Program-made: the position numbers and the translations under genes
The notes under the pieces: generated by a model
Seen by the model: only the letters and a program-made list of their open reading frames with translations
Told to the model about the DNA's origin: nothing
Databases searched by the model: none
Shown here: piece after piece, positions 21,062 through 33,051 of the stretch
How positions within the stretch are numbered: the first letter of the stretch is position 1
Layout: the number at the start of each line of letters is the position of its first letter
Source of the DNA: Hyphodiscus hymeniophilus
Taxonomy: Eukaryota; Ascomycota; Leotiomycetes; Helotiales; Hyphodiscaceae
DNA length: 64,000 nucleotides
Direction of reading: 5' to 3'
Assembly: GCA_016508695.1 (NCBI GenBank)
Contig: VNKQ01000002.1
Span: forward strand, 682,001-746,000

Positions 21062-22576
21062 GGTCAACTGTCTGGTCAGAGAGGTATGTTGGCAGTTGTC
21101 CATGAGGTTCAGCAAATAGCAATATCCTGTTCTGTCTGCAAAACACAAAGGCAGTGTACGATACTGTTTAACTCTTCATAGAAGATGCCCACCTCAGGTT
21201 ATTTATCAGTCTGGCCTCATACCAAAATAATCCTCTATCATGTCCTACCTCGGCAATGGTGCTTCGACGTGTTTTGCTTCCGTCATTCTCGACTACTTCA
21301 CATTCAACCCCTTCTCTTCCGGTATTCTCGTCTAACTCACATCAACCTCATCTACCTCACATTCAACCCCTTGTCCAGGGTTGTGTGCCACTGTATACGC
21401 TTTCGCCAGCCAATCACTTGCAGCACTCGAGTCTCTTCTGCTTTCGCTTAACACCAACGATTTTCCACATTGACATTGACATCGACATTGACATTGACAT
21501 CGACATCGACATCGACATCGACATCGACATAGTAGTCGACACCGTGATCGGAGATGACATTTCTCAGAAATGGTACATTGAATTGTAGTAGGATATCATT
21601 TCTCAGACTAGTCAGAGATTTGGACACTTATTAGGCACCAAAAAGAAGTGAAGGTGTCCTTCCGGCAGCTGGCTGGTCGGAACGGATCCAGCTCAGCGGG
21701 CCAATGTTGAAGTGACTGTTGTCCCTAAAAACAGCCAGTAGAGGACACAAGGGGTCCAATATCTGGAATCATGCCAGTCCCCGCCAACCTGATTTTGGAG
21801 TCTTGTTTGGCCCAAAATTCGATGTCAAAGAACACTGACAGTCCTACCTCTTACCCTCCACAAAAGCCACCAATTATATGTGTGTTCCATACAAAGAAAA
21901 GTACATCTTGCACATAAGGTAGTCTAGAATATGCTTTAGCGAAGTCCTGGTGTCGACTGATATCTCGCTGTCGATCGATACCTTGCTATCGAGTGTTGAC
22001 GTTCAATCAAAAACTAGCTTGTTTCGACCCATTCCGATCGAATTTCATTTTTGGGGACGCCTTCCGTTGATGGATTTCGATTTGTCCGAACTGGGGGTGT
22101 GATGCCGTTGACGTGACCGTTGGTGGTTCCGTTTAACTATCCATGGGAGGCATTCCAATCAGATATCAGGTGTAGAAGACCTTGCTCCCTAGCAAGTCGC
22201 TTATAATCTAGCTCACTGGGGAACTCCTGGATCAAGCCTCGTCTAGGGACTCTTCTTTCTCGGAGTCGTTGAAGTTTGCCGAATCCAAAGGGATGGGATC
22301 GTCGACGGGATCATGCAGTGATGCAAGTCAGCTATCTTCTTCTGGAGGCGGCGTAGGAGTCTATGTCGGAGAAACTATTAGTGTGTTTAATATTAGCTTC
22401 TGGTCCAAGCCCAACGTAGGTGAAGGATGCAAGAGTCTCCAGCATGTCATGCACGGGGCTCTTTGCAAATTTGACGTACTTGAAGCATTCGCTAGAGTCA
22501 ACACCGTCTTGACAACACGAAAGTAGATTGCGAACTAGCTCCGATGCTCCAAACTCCATGCTAAATATACAAAGTT
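21062..22576. other. 1.5 kb convergent intergenic region
   Basis: 3' flanks of dsc3 and the FAD enzyme gene. It holds a hexanucleotide microsatellite (21468-21531) and a short repeat of CACATTCAACCCCTT (about 21299 and 21358). No convincing gene. Confidence 0.5.
21468..21531 (+). repeat. hexanucleotide microsatellite (CATYGA)n, about 10 units
   Basis: The run alternates CATTGA and CATCGA units, becoming perfect CATCGA at the 3' end. That gradient suggests recent expansion at one end. It is read as alternating Ile-Asp if translated, but no gene covers it. Confidence 0.9.
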
Positions 22577-24219
22577 CTATAATAGCTTCCTAATTTTCGT
22601 CCGCAGTCTCTCCCTCCCCGTTCTCTGCACCCCAAATAACTTTTCGATAATCTCAATAATCAATTGCATGACTACAAGGATTAACCTCAAAACCACATCC
22701 CTGAGTCTCAGCACCGGTTTATTCCCTCTGCTAAAGGTGCTGTCCTTGAACTTGAAGGGCAACGTCGCACCCAGATGCTCTTGCGCGACTTTTATACCAC
22801 TCGAGAAGCCATCCTCATGAAAGCCATACTTCGTCCATGCACCACAGTAGCTGATACCCCTCGTGTTCTGTATCCTCGGCAGCATACTTTGAGATCGTAT
22901 CGCCTCGGAATTGTATAAAGGATGCGAGTACGTGTATCTCCCGTACACAAAATCCGGATCCGGGAGATGCAATGGATTCAAAGTGACCAGAACATTTCCG
23001 AATAATGACTCCGGGATATGCTGCAAAATATTCATGTTATATGTCAAGCAGACCTGATCGACATTACTCCCTGTTACCGAAGATTCCGTAATATAGTTCC
23101 AGCTCGACCAAGCCTCCCTCTTCCTTGGCATGAGACTCAGATCCGAATGCAAAATCGCCGTATTCTTGCTAGTTTGGAAACCAGAGAGAATTTGACGTTC
23201 TTCGAGATCGGCTTCAGGAAGAATAAGAGCGTGAGCTTGGTCGCCATGTGTGGCTACGATGACGTGGTCATAAACGTTTGATTTCCCATTCTCGAGGTGC
23301 ACGCGAACTCGGCCGTCGTCGTCATTTGTAAGAGATTCGACGGCGGTAGAGAGAAAAATATGATTCGGAGGGAAGCCTTTCATAACGGCGTCGATGTAGC
23401 TTTGAGCGCCGTACTCGAGGGTTAGCCAGGAGGGCCGGCTTGAGACGGTACTGAGGAGGTGATGATTCCACCTGTGGGAGTTAGTAGGCACCAATTGGCA
23501 GCAATATGGAACTCACATGAACCGTACCAGAGTAACTGCTGGAAATTCCAGCGAGCATTTATCTGGACTCGTACTCCATACGGCCGCAGTCATGGGGATC
23601 AAATAGTCGTCTCGAAAAGCATCGGAGTAGCCCTCTCGCTCCAAATATTGCCCGACTGTTTCTTGTCCCTGAGCATGCTTTGCCCCATTAACGCCGTTTC
23701 CATTCACATATTCCTCGCTCTTGCTTTCTTCCTTGAGCAAATCCAGAGCAAATTTATTGAAACGTATTATATCAAATATCATTCGCCACATCCTGGGTGA
23801 GAATATATTCTTTCTCTGTGCGAATACAGCGGAAAGGGATGTCCCAGCCCATTCAAATAATCCCTGGTCCCTCGAGACACCAAATGTCATCTCAGTCGGT
23901 ACGGTGGGGACCTTGATGGCCTTCAGGAAAGCAATGAAGTTGGCTATCGAAAGTCAATTATATCCACTGGCCCAGGCGTAAGAGTACACTCACGGTATGT
24001 AGCTGTGTTCAAGACAATAAATCCTGTATCCACCATGACCTTATGCTTCCCATGCTTGTATTCGACTGTATTCGTATGCCCACCTAATCGGTCTGCCGCT
24101 TCGTACATGTAGACATCGTGGTGCGTTCGATTCAAAGCCCATAATGCACCTATCCCAGCCACTCCACTACCAATAATTGCAACTTTCTTCCTAGCCATTT
24201 TGGCTGTTAGGGGTGCCAT
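22577..24219 (-). CDS. FAD/NAD(P)-binding amine-oxidase-like oxidoreductase
   Basis: Flavoprotein of the amine oxidase/phytoene desaturase superfamily, probably of the group often found with cyclopropane-fatty-acid synthase-like genes; the reaction is unknown. Three exons (24219-23994, 23943-23517, 23471-22577) give 515 aa; an internal ATG eight codons in (MARKKVAIIGSG) is an equally good start. The dinucleotide-binding motif is VAIIGSGVAGIGALWAL, followed by YEAADRLGGHTNTVE and the GFIVLNTATYPNF segment. A second flavin-contacting region near the C-terminus reads GISYCGAWTKYGFHEDGFSSG. The very C-terminus has a hydrophobic helix (RDVVLRLILVVMQLIIEII) and a basic tail, suggesting membrane attachment. 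No neighbouring cyclopropane synthase gene is seen in the window. Confidence 0.82.
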
Positions 24220-24907
24220 TTTCTATGCAATTGAGAAGATAAAAATATCAGGGGAGAGTATATTCACAAATGATTGGAACCCGCCCCGTTCGTATGCGTC
24301 TTCGTCGAGGTGGAGGGGCAAGTCGATGACATAGTTACTTTTGAATGCAGCTGGGAGGAGGTGCCAGATTTAGTGCCGCTTTGCATGTGAGAACTGTCGC
24401 TTCGTCCCGCGTATGGATTTTGAAGTGAGTGATTCTAGAGCTGTAACGTAAGTGGAAATCTAAAATAGTAGAAAAAACGTCTTAGGCAGTTTGTTTGGAC
24501 TTGTGGATATACAAGTCAAAGCTCAGACTTTCATTATCCAAAGTCCTGTTTGATATGATCAAGGGTTTCTCCCCTGTACATTCCAACGATTCTATGATCC
24601 ACTTTGTGGCTGAGGAGTTCGCCGCGAACCTCGCTGCCACTGATGTCCACCTCCGATTTCATCAGTAACCCACCAGCTAGATCCCAGAACCATCGACAAT
24701 TGAACAACAACACTCACGACTCCATAGTCCAGCAACTTACTATCGCAGATTGTCCGTGATTACAGGCTCGCAGTTATTGTCCCCCGTCCCGAGCATTTGC
24801 GAAGATCCACTGGCTCGGAACGATTGCGACGCCAGATAGGCAGCGACGAAAGACTACCCCGAACCTCATTCATCTCACTTCCATCAACAAACCATTGCAA
24901 GATCGAT
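24220..24907. promoter_or_regulatory. divergent promoter region between the FAD enzyme gene and vti1
   Basis: Both genes start outward from this 688 nt gap. No specific site recognised; no ORF of interest. Confidence 0.4.
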
Positions 24908-25697
24908 ATGGCGAACCCTCTCGACACAGATGCAGGCTCTGAGCTGTTCAGCAGCTATGAAGCCGAGCTCAAGCTCGTGCAAGCAGACCTGAGCCAAAAG
25001 CTAGACCAAATCCCAGATCTGGCCGGCGAGCCACGCAAAGCAGCACTCAGCCAGGCCGAGCGAGCGTTGGAGGAAGCAAACGAGTTGGTCAGGCTCTCTC
25101 TCGGCGCCTTTAAACCCCCCTAGACTAACAAAGTCCAGCTCGATCAAATGCGCCTCGAGAAAACAAACATCCCTTCCGCTATTCGCCCGAAAATCAATCA
25201 ACGTTTGCGTAATCACGAATCTGATTACGATTCTGCCAAGCGGAAAATTACATCCTTAGCTAACGACCGATCTGCGCTCTTCGGTGCTCGGTACTCAGAT
25301 AACCCAAATGATGTGCAATTGGAACAACGCCAGCAATTGCTGAGTGGAACGGATAGATTGGATCGCAGCTCACAGAGACTGAAGGCTAGCCAGGCACTGG
25401 CGAATGATACAGAGGCTATTGGAGCCAGCACACTTGCAGATTTAAGAGTGCAGAGAGACCAGATCCAACATACGGGTGATGTTCTACTGGAGAGTGAGGG
25501 CTATGTTGATAGAAGTGTGAAGACTCTGAGGGGGATGGCCCGTAGGTAAATTTCCCCTTGTCTCGGCTGCAGGTACGGCGTTAGGAATGAGTGCTGATAT
25601 GTGATGCAGGATGGCTACAAATCGGATTATAACGATCGCAATTATCACAGTCTTAGTGCTCCTTATTATTGCCGTCATTATCAGCAAGTTTCGATGA
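24908..25697 (+). CDS. vti1: v-SNARE Vti1
   Basis: SNARE for Golgi-to-endosome/vacuole and vacuole fusion. Three exons (24908-25087, 25139-25545, 25610-25697) give 224 aa. The N-terminal three-helix domain begins FSSYEAELKLVQADLSQKLD and includes ALEEANELLDQMRLEKTNIP across intron 1. The SNARE helix follows (LADLRVQRDQIQHTGDVLLE, then GYVDRSVKTLRGMARRMATN). A C-terminal membrane anchor reads IITIAIITVLVLLIIAVIIS with only a few residues after it. Intron 1 has a weaker donor (GTCAGG) but a good GACTAAC branch point, and gives the expected junction. Length is normal for the family. Confidence 0.93.
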
Positions 25698-26664
25698 GCT
25701 ATTCATAAAGGCCCTGGCGTTGGTGGTTTGCGGATACTTTTTTTTGGTACTGTGGAGTAGTTTCATTTCAGTACCTTTTCAAGAATTGTACATTCACTGC
25801 GACTGAGGAGAGCTCCACACTGTGGCTACAAAGCAATAAGTTGCTCAATGTCATCATCTACTTAGTGAGCTCGTAGACACAAACAAGACAATTCAACCTT
25901 GTTTCAACATAGTAGGTGCACTAGAGGTGCTGGCATCATTGTTCCTGCAGCTTTCAGCCTGACTGGTACTCCATCTTCCAGTCTGCGTCACAAGGTCGCC
26001 AGACATTGTGGTTAAATTTGGATGCAATAACATGAAGTTTGAATAGGACCATGTGATGGACTGTTCAGCGATGAAGATGTTGTTGAGTTGGAATTAGCAA
26101 GGGGATTAAGGTTCATCCGAGGCATACATCGTAACATTGAGTTTCGTACGGATGAGAGAAGATCCTGCTGTGAAAGAGTTTGGAATATTTATGGATTGAT
26201 CTATCTAAACGGATTCTATGTCGGGACTGCTTACGACAACGACAAGAGCTGCGACAGGACCAGTTCTACGACAGCGACAGCGACAAGAGCTACGACAAGT
26301 TCTATGCAGCGGTTTTTCATGTTCGCTTGACGGCTGCTATCCCTTTCCTGGTTCGCATTTTTGGGCTGGTCCGTTAATGTTTTCCACTCTCCAAGCCTAG
26401 GAAATTTAGGAGAGAGAAGCAAGTCGACCGTATAAAGGTCTTCAGGGTCTTGAGACTGTCTTCTTGGCAGCCAGGACAGCATTTATAGCCAGGCGGAGCC
26501 CGACTAAGTATTTCAAGACTTGATCATCTAATCAATCTTACAAAAAACAACGACGAATGTCAGGTGGATATGGTTGGATGCCCGGTAATAGCGTTCCAAA
26601 TTGCTCAAACATTTTCAATGATTGAGTTATGGAATGAGCAAGCGCAACTTGGACACACAGGCTT
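25698..26664. other. 1 kb convergent intergenic region
   Basis: 3' flanks of vti1 and the GH51 gene. A short imperfect run of CGACAG/CGACAA units lies near 26254-26300. No convincing gene. Confidence 0.45.
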
Positions 26665-28449
26665 CTACTCTCCACTCCAAGCTAATTTCCTTGTGTCAAA
26701 TCGGCCTCCTTCATCTTTCATTACTTCTGTTACCTTCCTGCCCGTAGGCCACCTCAACATGGTCATCGAGTGCTTTGTAAATTTGAACTTCCCTTGCCCA
26801 TCCCATGTGCTCTCCTTGATGCTGACTTCCTCCTTACCCTCTGCATTCACAGCTTTGATTCCAGGTCCAGTGACCGTGTAAATGTCCACCTTCTTCCCAA
26901 CGCCCGCCAAATCAACATCAAAATCCTCCTTCTCGCTCATGTTGACAGCCACTAAACTCAACATACCCTCCTCATTCACACAAGCACTGACATCCAATAG
27001 ACTCGCACCCTGCTCTAAAACACCCTGCAACCAAGCCGGCTCCGTCTTGCCATCATAAGCACCAGCCCTGACATGCACACCTACCGTCCAGCCTCTCATG
27101 TACTTGCTGAAAAGCAGTAGAGGCCACCAAGTTGCTTGCTTCACAATTCCACTTTTCGTCGTCATCAGCGGGCTGATTACATTGACTGTCTGCGCAATAT
27201 TCGCCATCCCCATCCATTTACTCTGTCTCACAAACACATTCAACCAGACTCCCACAGCCAACGCGTCGGAAAGCGTATACAACTCCTCGGCGCCTTGCTC
27301 GCCAGGTGCACGGATCGGATCCCAGACATTCCATTCATCGAAGCATATCTTCGTCTTTGCAACGCTCGATGGGATATTATTCTCGATACGAGCAATGTCA
27401 ATCAGAGCAGCGGCACTCTCGATTGCTCGTTCTGCGGAGAGGGGAGCAGTCACATTCATGAGGTGATCAGAGCCACTGGTATAGATGTGGATGCTGTGCA
27501 TATCAACGTAAGGGATGCATTCCTTAAGGACTTTGTAGTCCCATGTTGTAGTACCTGTTTCCCCACACAAAATTAGACAGAGGCTTGGGTCGAGAAGTCT
27601 CAATGCTTTAGCCCATTGATGGGCTTGCTTGGAGTAGTCTTCTGCTGTCATTTGGCCGACTTGCCAAGGTCCCCACATCTAGATATGTGAGCACTTACAG
27701 AACACTTATGAGGTTAGAAACTCACTTCGTTCCCAAGAGCCCAGTATTTGATGTTATAGGGCTCTTCCCTGCCATTTTTACGTCTGAGGTTGGCATAATA
27801 CGTATTTTTTGTCCCATTGCAGTACTCTACCCAAGCCAATGCCTCGTCAAGAGTTCCTGTTCCGAAGTTGAGACAGAAGTATGGCTCGACTCTGTTTTCT
27901 TGTCCTTCGCTCAAGACGCCTAGCCAGTGCATGAATTCGTCCGTCCCTGTTTTACGATTCAGCGATCATAACGAGAAGTATTACTTACTCTGTCACTTAC
28001 CAAACTCATTGGTTTCGGTCCCCAGCCAAGCCAACTCAGGACGAGCGGGTCGATTCTCTTTTGGCCCAATTCCATCTTGCCAGTGATAGGTAGCTACGAA
28101 ATTTCCACCTGGATACCGGATCACGGGAATGTCTAGCTCTCGAAGTGCAGTGAGCACATCGGTTCGATATCCATGGGCATCTGAAAGCGAGTTTTCAGGG
28201 TCGTATATGCCACCATATATGCACCTTCCCATATGTCTGGAGAGAGTTATTACTACATTTAAAGGGGTCCTGACCCCAATTCCACTCACTCCATGAATCC
28301 GCCATAGATCATAGGATCTACCAAATCAGTCAGGAAATTGCAAAAGTGCCCCTAAAGTGGGTGGGATTACCAATTTTTGACAGCCTTCTGGAGACATCAA
28401 CATCGATTGAAGGGGCCTCTCCCTCTGCAATCCTCGTGAAGGTCGTCAT
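26665..28449 (-). CDS. GH51 alpha-L-arabinofuranosidase, intracellular type
   Basis: Retaining glycosidase releasing terminal arabinose from arabinan and arabinoxylan fragments. Five exons (28449-28371, 28317-28290, 28236-28001, 27946-27726, 27678-26665) give 525 aa. There is no signal peptide, so it probably acts on imported oligosaccharides. Family signs in order: MIYGGFMEHMGRCIYGGIYD, IPVIRYPGGNFVATYHWQDG, then the acid/base glutamate in YWALGNE (about E188, last codon before intron 4) and the nucleophile in CFDEWNVW (about E303). The C-terminal beta-sandwich ends at the stop. The gene diverges from a sugar transporter across 718 nt, which suggests joint control by pentose regulators and carbon repression. 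Confidence 0.92.
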
Positions 28450-29167
28450 CTCTCGAGTTTTATTCCTCGGGTTCAAGATAATGGTTGAGCACAGAAGGTC
28501 CAGTTAGAGGAAATGCAAATCTACTCAGCCAAACATTGGGATCCAGAAATCGATGCTCGACCCCGGAGGTAGTCCACCGAAACACTTGGTATCGTAGCTT
28601 CCAATTGGATAGTAGGACTCGTTGCGACGTTAAATCTTCGGTCTTGGGGGATTTCCCGAGGATGATACAGTAGGCTGATTGGTGCGCATATATCTCTGGC
28701 CTGACTGACTGGACGGAAAATCAAGTCACCGTGAGCTATCCAACGACTTGCCATCGTTGACAATCCCCACACTTCCCCGCCAGAAGCTCAAGACTCATGA
28801 TTGGTTAATGATCGTTATTTCCGGAGAATTAGAGGGCACAATGTCAGGGTTGATGCTGAGTTTAGTAGTCACCGCAACGGCTGGACATGCGATCGAATGG
28901 GATCCTTGATATTGCTTGGCATTTACTTGATTCTATCAAGCTCTGGATATTCGGCAAGTGCTGGTGTGCGTCTACTGCTGCGAGGTTGACATCCAACGAT
29001 CATGGCTATTGAGGTTATTATGTTCCCCGCATGTCAATCGCTAACTTCCCTGCATTGGAAGATTTGTAGTTTCTTGTATAAGTCTTAGCTCGTGCCCACT
29101 TAAAAGTTCATTTACCACTCCTTTTCTGTTCATCAGACTTATCTCTTGGACTCATAGATCGATCAGA
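28450..29167. promoter_or_regulatory. shared promoter of GH51 gene and sugar transporter with CreA-type sites
   Basis: Divergent promoter of 718 nt. Three matches to the CreA/Mig1 core 5'-SYGGRG on the minus strand: 28765-28770, 28775-28780 (a close pair) and 29025-29030. Close pairs are the effective form of CreA site in fungi. I did not find a clear XlnR GGCTAAA box. Function is inferred. Confidence 0.45.
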
Positions 29168-31306
29168 ATGGTGCTCCAACCGAAAGTCTATCAGGTCAGT
29201 TTACTTATGTTCCATGAGACGAATATTTTACTAAATAATGACCCAGTTCCTAGTGGGCGTGTTCGCATCACTGGGCTCTATCCTTTATGGATACGATCTT
29301 GGTGAATTTAGAAATTGCCATAGGTCTTGATGTTCTACTAATCTTTGATCTAGGTGTAATTGCTGAGGTTATTGCTTCCTCTTCATTCATCGACTTTTTC
29401 AACAGCCCAACCTCCACTCAGACGTGAGCTTCGATCCACGAAGCAAGGAAACAAACTAATGGGCTGCAGTGGAATCGTGGTGTCGTTCTTCACCGGAGGT
29501 GCTTTTTGTGGTGCAGGTCTTGCCGGGCCTGTAGGAGATCGGGTAGGACGAAAATGGACAATCTTTGTTGGAGCCATCATCTACCTCCTGGGAGGTGCTT
29601 TGCAGACAGGCGCTCAAAACTTGAGTATGTTATGGGCAGGTCGTTGGATTGCGGGACTTGGAGTCGGGTTTTTGGTTATGATCAGTAAGTTCTGCTTCCA
29701 AATCACAGCCTTGAGAGATTGCAGATGCAAAATTTTGATACTTCGAGTTGACACTGATATTTCTTAGTTCCCATCTATCAATCTGAAATTGCCCATCCGT
29801 CAATCAGAGGCCGGATTACGGCCCTTGTACAATTTATGCTGGGGATAGGGTCCTTCGCTGCTGGATGGATATCTTACGGCACTTTTGTTGGATTAAGTTC
29901 GCAGGCTCAATGGCGCTTACCACTTGGGATCCAGATGATACCAGCTGTTTTTCTTGGTAAGTATTGACGAATTGAATGGTTTTTGTAAAATCTGCTAAGT
30001 CAATCACCACAGCTGCTCTGATATTTATCTTCCCCGAAAGCCCACGGTATGAAGACTTCCAAACTCAAGACTTTCTTGAATATTGAACTGACCCTCTATT
30101 TCAGCTGGCTGCTGGATAACAACCGCCCAGACGAAGGCCTCGCAACACTTGCTCGCCTCCATAGCAACGGCGACGTGAATGACCCTTGGGTTCGAGCCGA
30201 GTATGATCAGATCCAAGAATCGATCACCTTCGAACACGAGCACGAAGCGAAGTCATACATCGAGCTATTTACCAACAGATCGTCCTTTCGCCGTCTCCTC
30301 ATTGCATGTACCCTCCAGGCTTCGATCCAGATGACTGGTGTCTCTGCTATTCAATACTATTCTACAGTCATATATGGACAGATTGGAATTACCAAGTCTA
30401 ATACGCTCAAGTACCAGGCTATCAATAACATCATTGCTCTGCTTGGAGAGGCATGCTGTGTTGTGTTCATTGACAAGCTGGGGCGAAGGCGTCCATTGAT
30501 CATTGGAAACCTGGCGAACATGGTGAGTACTCTCCTCCCAATTCGCACTCTGTAAATAAGCTGACGTACGTTACTAGGTCTGCTTCCTCATCGCATGTGT
30601 CTTGATCGCAGAGTTTCCACCTGGATCAACCAACAATCATGCCGCAAGCTGGGGATTCATTATCATGTAAGTCTCCCGCTCCTCCTCCGTCCCTCTCCTT
30701 GTCCAAGACCACACTAACCACTGCAGGACTTGGCTCTACAACTTCTCCTTCTCCGCCACGTGCGGTCCCTTGTCCTGGATCATACCAGCCGAGATATTCG
30801 ACACACGTACTCGATCCAAAGGTGTCTCGATCGCGACCATGGTGTCATTCGGTTCGTGCTCCCCACGTCTCTCACACTTGAGAGAGATCAAAACTTAACA
30901 CCGAGCTCTCACAGCATTCAACACACTCATCGGCCAAGTGACCGACACGGCAATGACCAACATCGGCTACAAGTACTACTACCTCTTCATAATCTGCAAC
31001 TTCACCAACGCTGTCGTCTTTTACCTCTTCCTGCCCGAGACGGCAAGGCTGCCGCTCGAGGAGATGAACTACCTGTTCACCAACGCGCCGTTCCTGGTCG
31101 CGGGTCACAGCAAGGAGGCGTATAAAGCGGGCTACGCGGAGGATCTAGAGGTGCGTCTCAGTGGTTCCCTCACCCCTTCCGAATCGCTGCCTGTCTCGAA
31201 GAGAAGTGTTGCTGATTTCTTGATACAGAGGAGGGCTGTCGAGATCAGAGAGAAGGAGGGTGTTGTTGGGGAGCACCATGAGGAGATTAGACAGGCGACG
31301 CAGTAG
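29168..31306 (+). CDS. MFS sugar transporter, 12 TM
   Basis: Proton-coupled hexose/pentose transporter of the plasma membrane. Ten exons (starting 29168, 29247, 29354, 29470, 29768, 30013, 30105, 30578, 30727, 30915) give 537 aa with every phase matching. Family signatures: YGYDLGVIAEV in TM1, GDRVGRKWT after TM2, IPIYQSEIAHPSIRGR, PESPRWLLDNNRPDEG, GQVTDTAMTNIGYKYY, and the C-terminal PETARLPLEEMNYLF. The sixth exon is only 34 nt. Being divergent from a GH51 arabinofuranosidase, it probably carries L-arabinose or a related sugar, though substrate cannot be read from sequence. Confidence 0.92.
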
Positions 31307-33051
31307 GCTGGCCAGGGGATTGGAGGTAATCGTGGAGAGCGACGCATGAGTGTTGAAGGGTGGCAATACGGTTGTTAGTCTCAGCTAAGGGGCACAGGCG
31401 ACGCAGAATGGGGTATTGAGGATTTATCAATGTGTCGATCAGTGACTTCGCCGTTCTGGAAGTGCAGATACTGCAGATAATGCACCTCAACGTTACATAT
31501 TTCTCGCCTGCAGTCTTCGACCGAGAGGATGATCTCTGAAGACTAAATTGGAACTTTATGAGCCGAGTGACATGTACCAGCAGGGCATTGGATTACAAGG
31601 CCAAGATGCTTCAACTCGAACCACTCACTAATGATCCCTCTATCCTCCAGATCCTAAACAATCATATGCAGGATGTGCCTTCGCATACGTGCCAGTAACT
31701 ACTCAAAAGACGGCCAACGATTTCAATAAGACCGTCCTGCCAAGGAAAAAATTAGGAGGTGGTGGATATGAACTTATGCGCTCCTTATTTATTAAGAGCA
31801 AGCTGACAGTACTTGAGACACCCTGAAGCACGGTTTCACTGAGACTCGACTCTCGATCCACCACACATGCCAATACACCGATCCACGGTCTGCTCAGAAG
31901 GGTTGGAAGTGAGTAGACATCGACAGTGAGAAGGCGACCACAAAGCGAGGGAATTCGTCAAGAAGAAGACAGCTGACGGTCTTTTCAAGTGATTCGTCAG
32001 AAAGTATATCCTTCACCGCTATCAGCAATGTGATTGCTTATTACTCCAACTCTATTCTGCTCATCGAACGAATTCTACGGACAAACACGAACCCGAATTC
32101 TTGACCACCTCCGCTTTTTTGCTCTTAGGAAATGTCCTCTGCTATTAGCGTAGCAGCTGGTGTTTGGTTCTTCGTTTCACCAAATTCGAGGACCAAGATG
32201 CAGGTGCGAACACCAGACGCTGAATACTCCCAGGCCAATACAAGAAAGAGATGGCAGCGGACGCCTCATGCCTGACATGTTTTGAAGCTGACTGCAGTAG
32301 GTTTGTATTGACAAACGTCTGCTAAACTCTTCCCCATACCCCAGGAACGAAGATCGATCGCTTTTGAGGGAGCCGAACAAACTCAGCAGGATCTCACGCC
32401 CCAAGACCAATGTGAATTGATTTGTTTCTCATTTTTATCAGTACAGGAACTAGATACCTTCGTACCATTCAAAATCCTCTCGCCCCCCTTCTCATCTAGA
32501 CCAAAGGCATTCACTCAATCCAACCAACCATCTATCATATCGTCAGGTCGGCCGTTATCACACAAGCTCATCTAGAGCCTGCCTAGCCACCCCCAAGCCT
32601 GCCGAGGCGACCCCAGATGAGGACGTCCCAAATGCGGCGAATAACAGAAAAAGAGGAAACTGAATCCATGTTCTTATTGTACAATCGAGTACTAGAAACG
32701 TGGGACCGCCAGGTGCCACCGGTTTGCAAAGGAATATGTGTATGATTGTACTCTGTAGCTGTACTTTACAGACGCCGTGCTCCGCTATGCAATGCCCGAT
32801 GATGACCGCGTTCTCCGTGAGAAATTGTTTGAATACGATGAATGGCATTGACCCCGTGCGCCTTCTATTTGAATTTATGCGTCATTATTTTTTCTCTCTG
32901 CGAGAAATATAATCCTGTACAAGATGAGATCATGGCAATGCCTGGTCCAGGAGTGTGACTGGATGCCTGGTGTGGGATCTATTTGATTATAAGTCAATTT
33001 CCGATACAGGTTGGGTTTAAACATACCATCTAATGAATTTGATGGATACCT
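31307..33051. other. 1.7 kb convergent intergenic region
   Basis: 3' flanks of the transporter and kre6-like genes. Open frames of 70-96 codons have no family resemblance. No repeat or RNA gene seen. Confidence 0.4.

Noticed and set aside
21256..21588. 110-codon frame coding an Ile-Asp repeat
   Set aside because: It is the translation of the microsatellite plus flanking C/T-rich DNA; there is no other protein-like feature.
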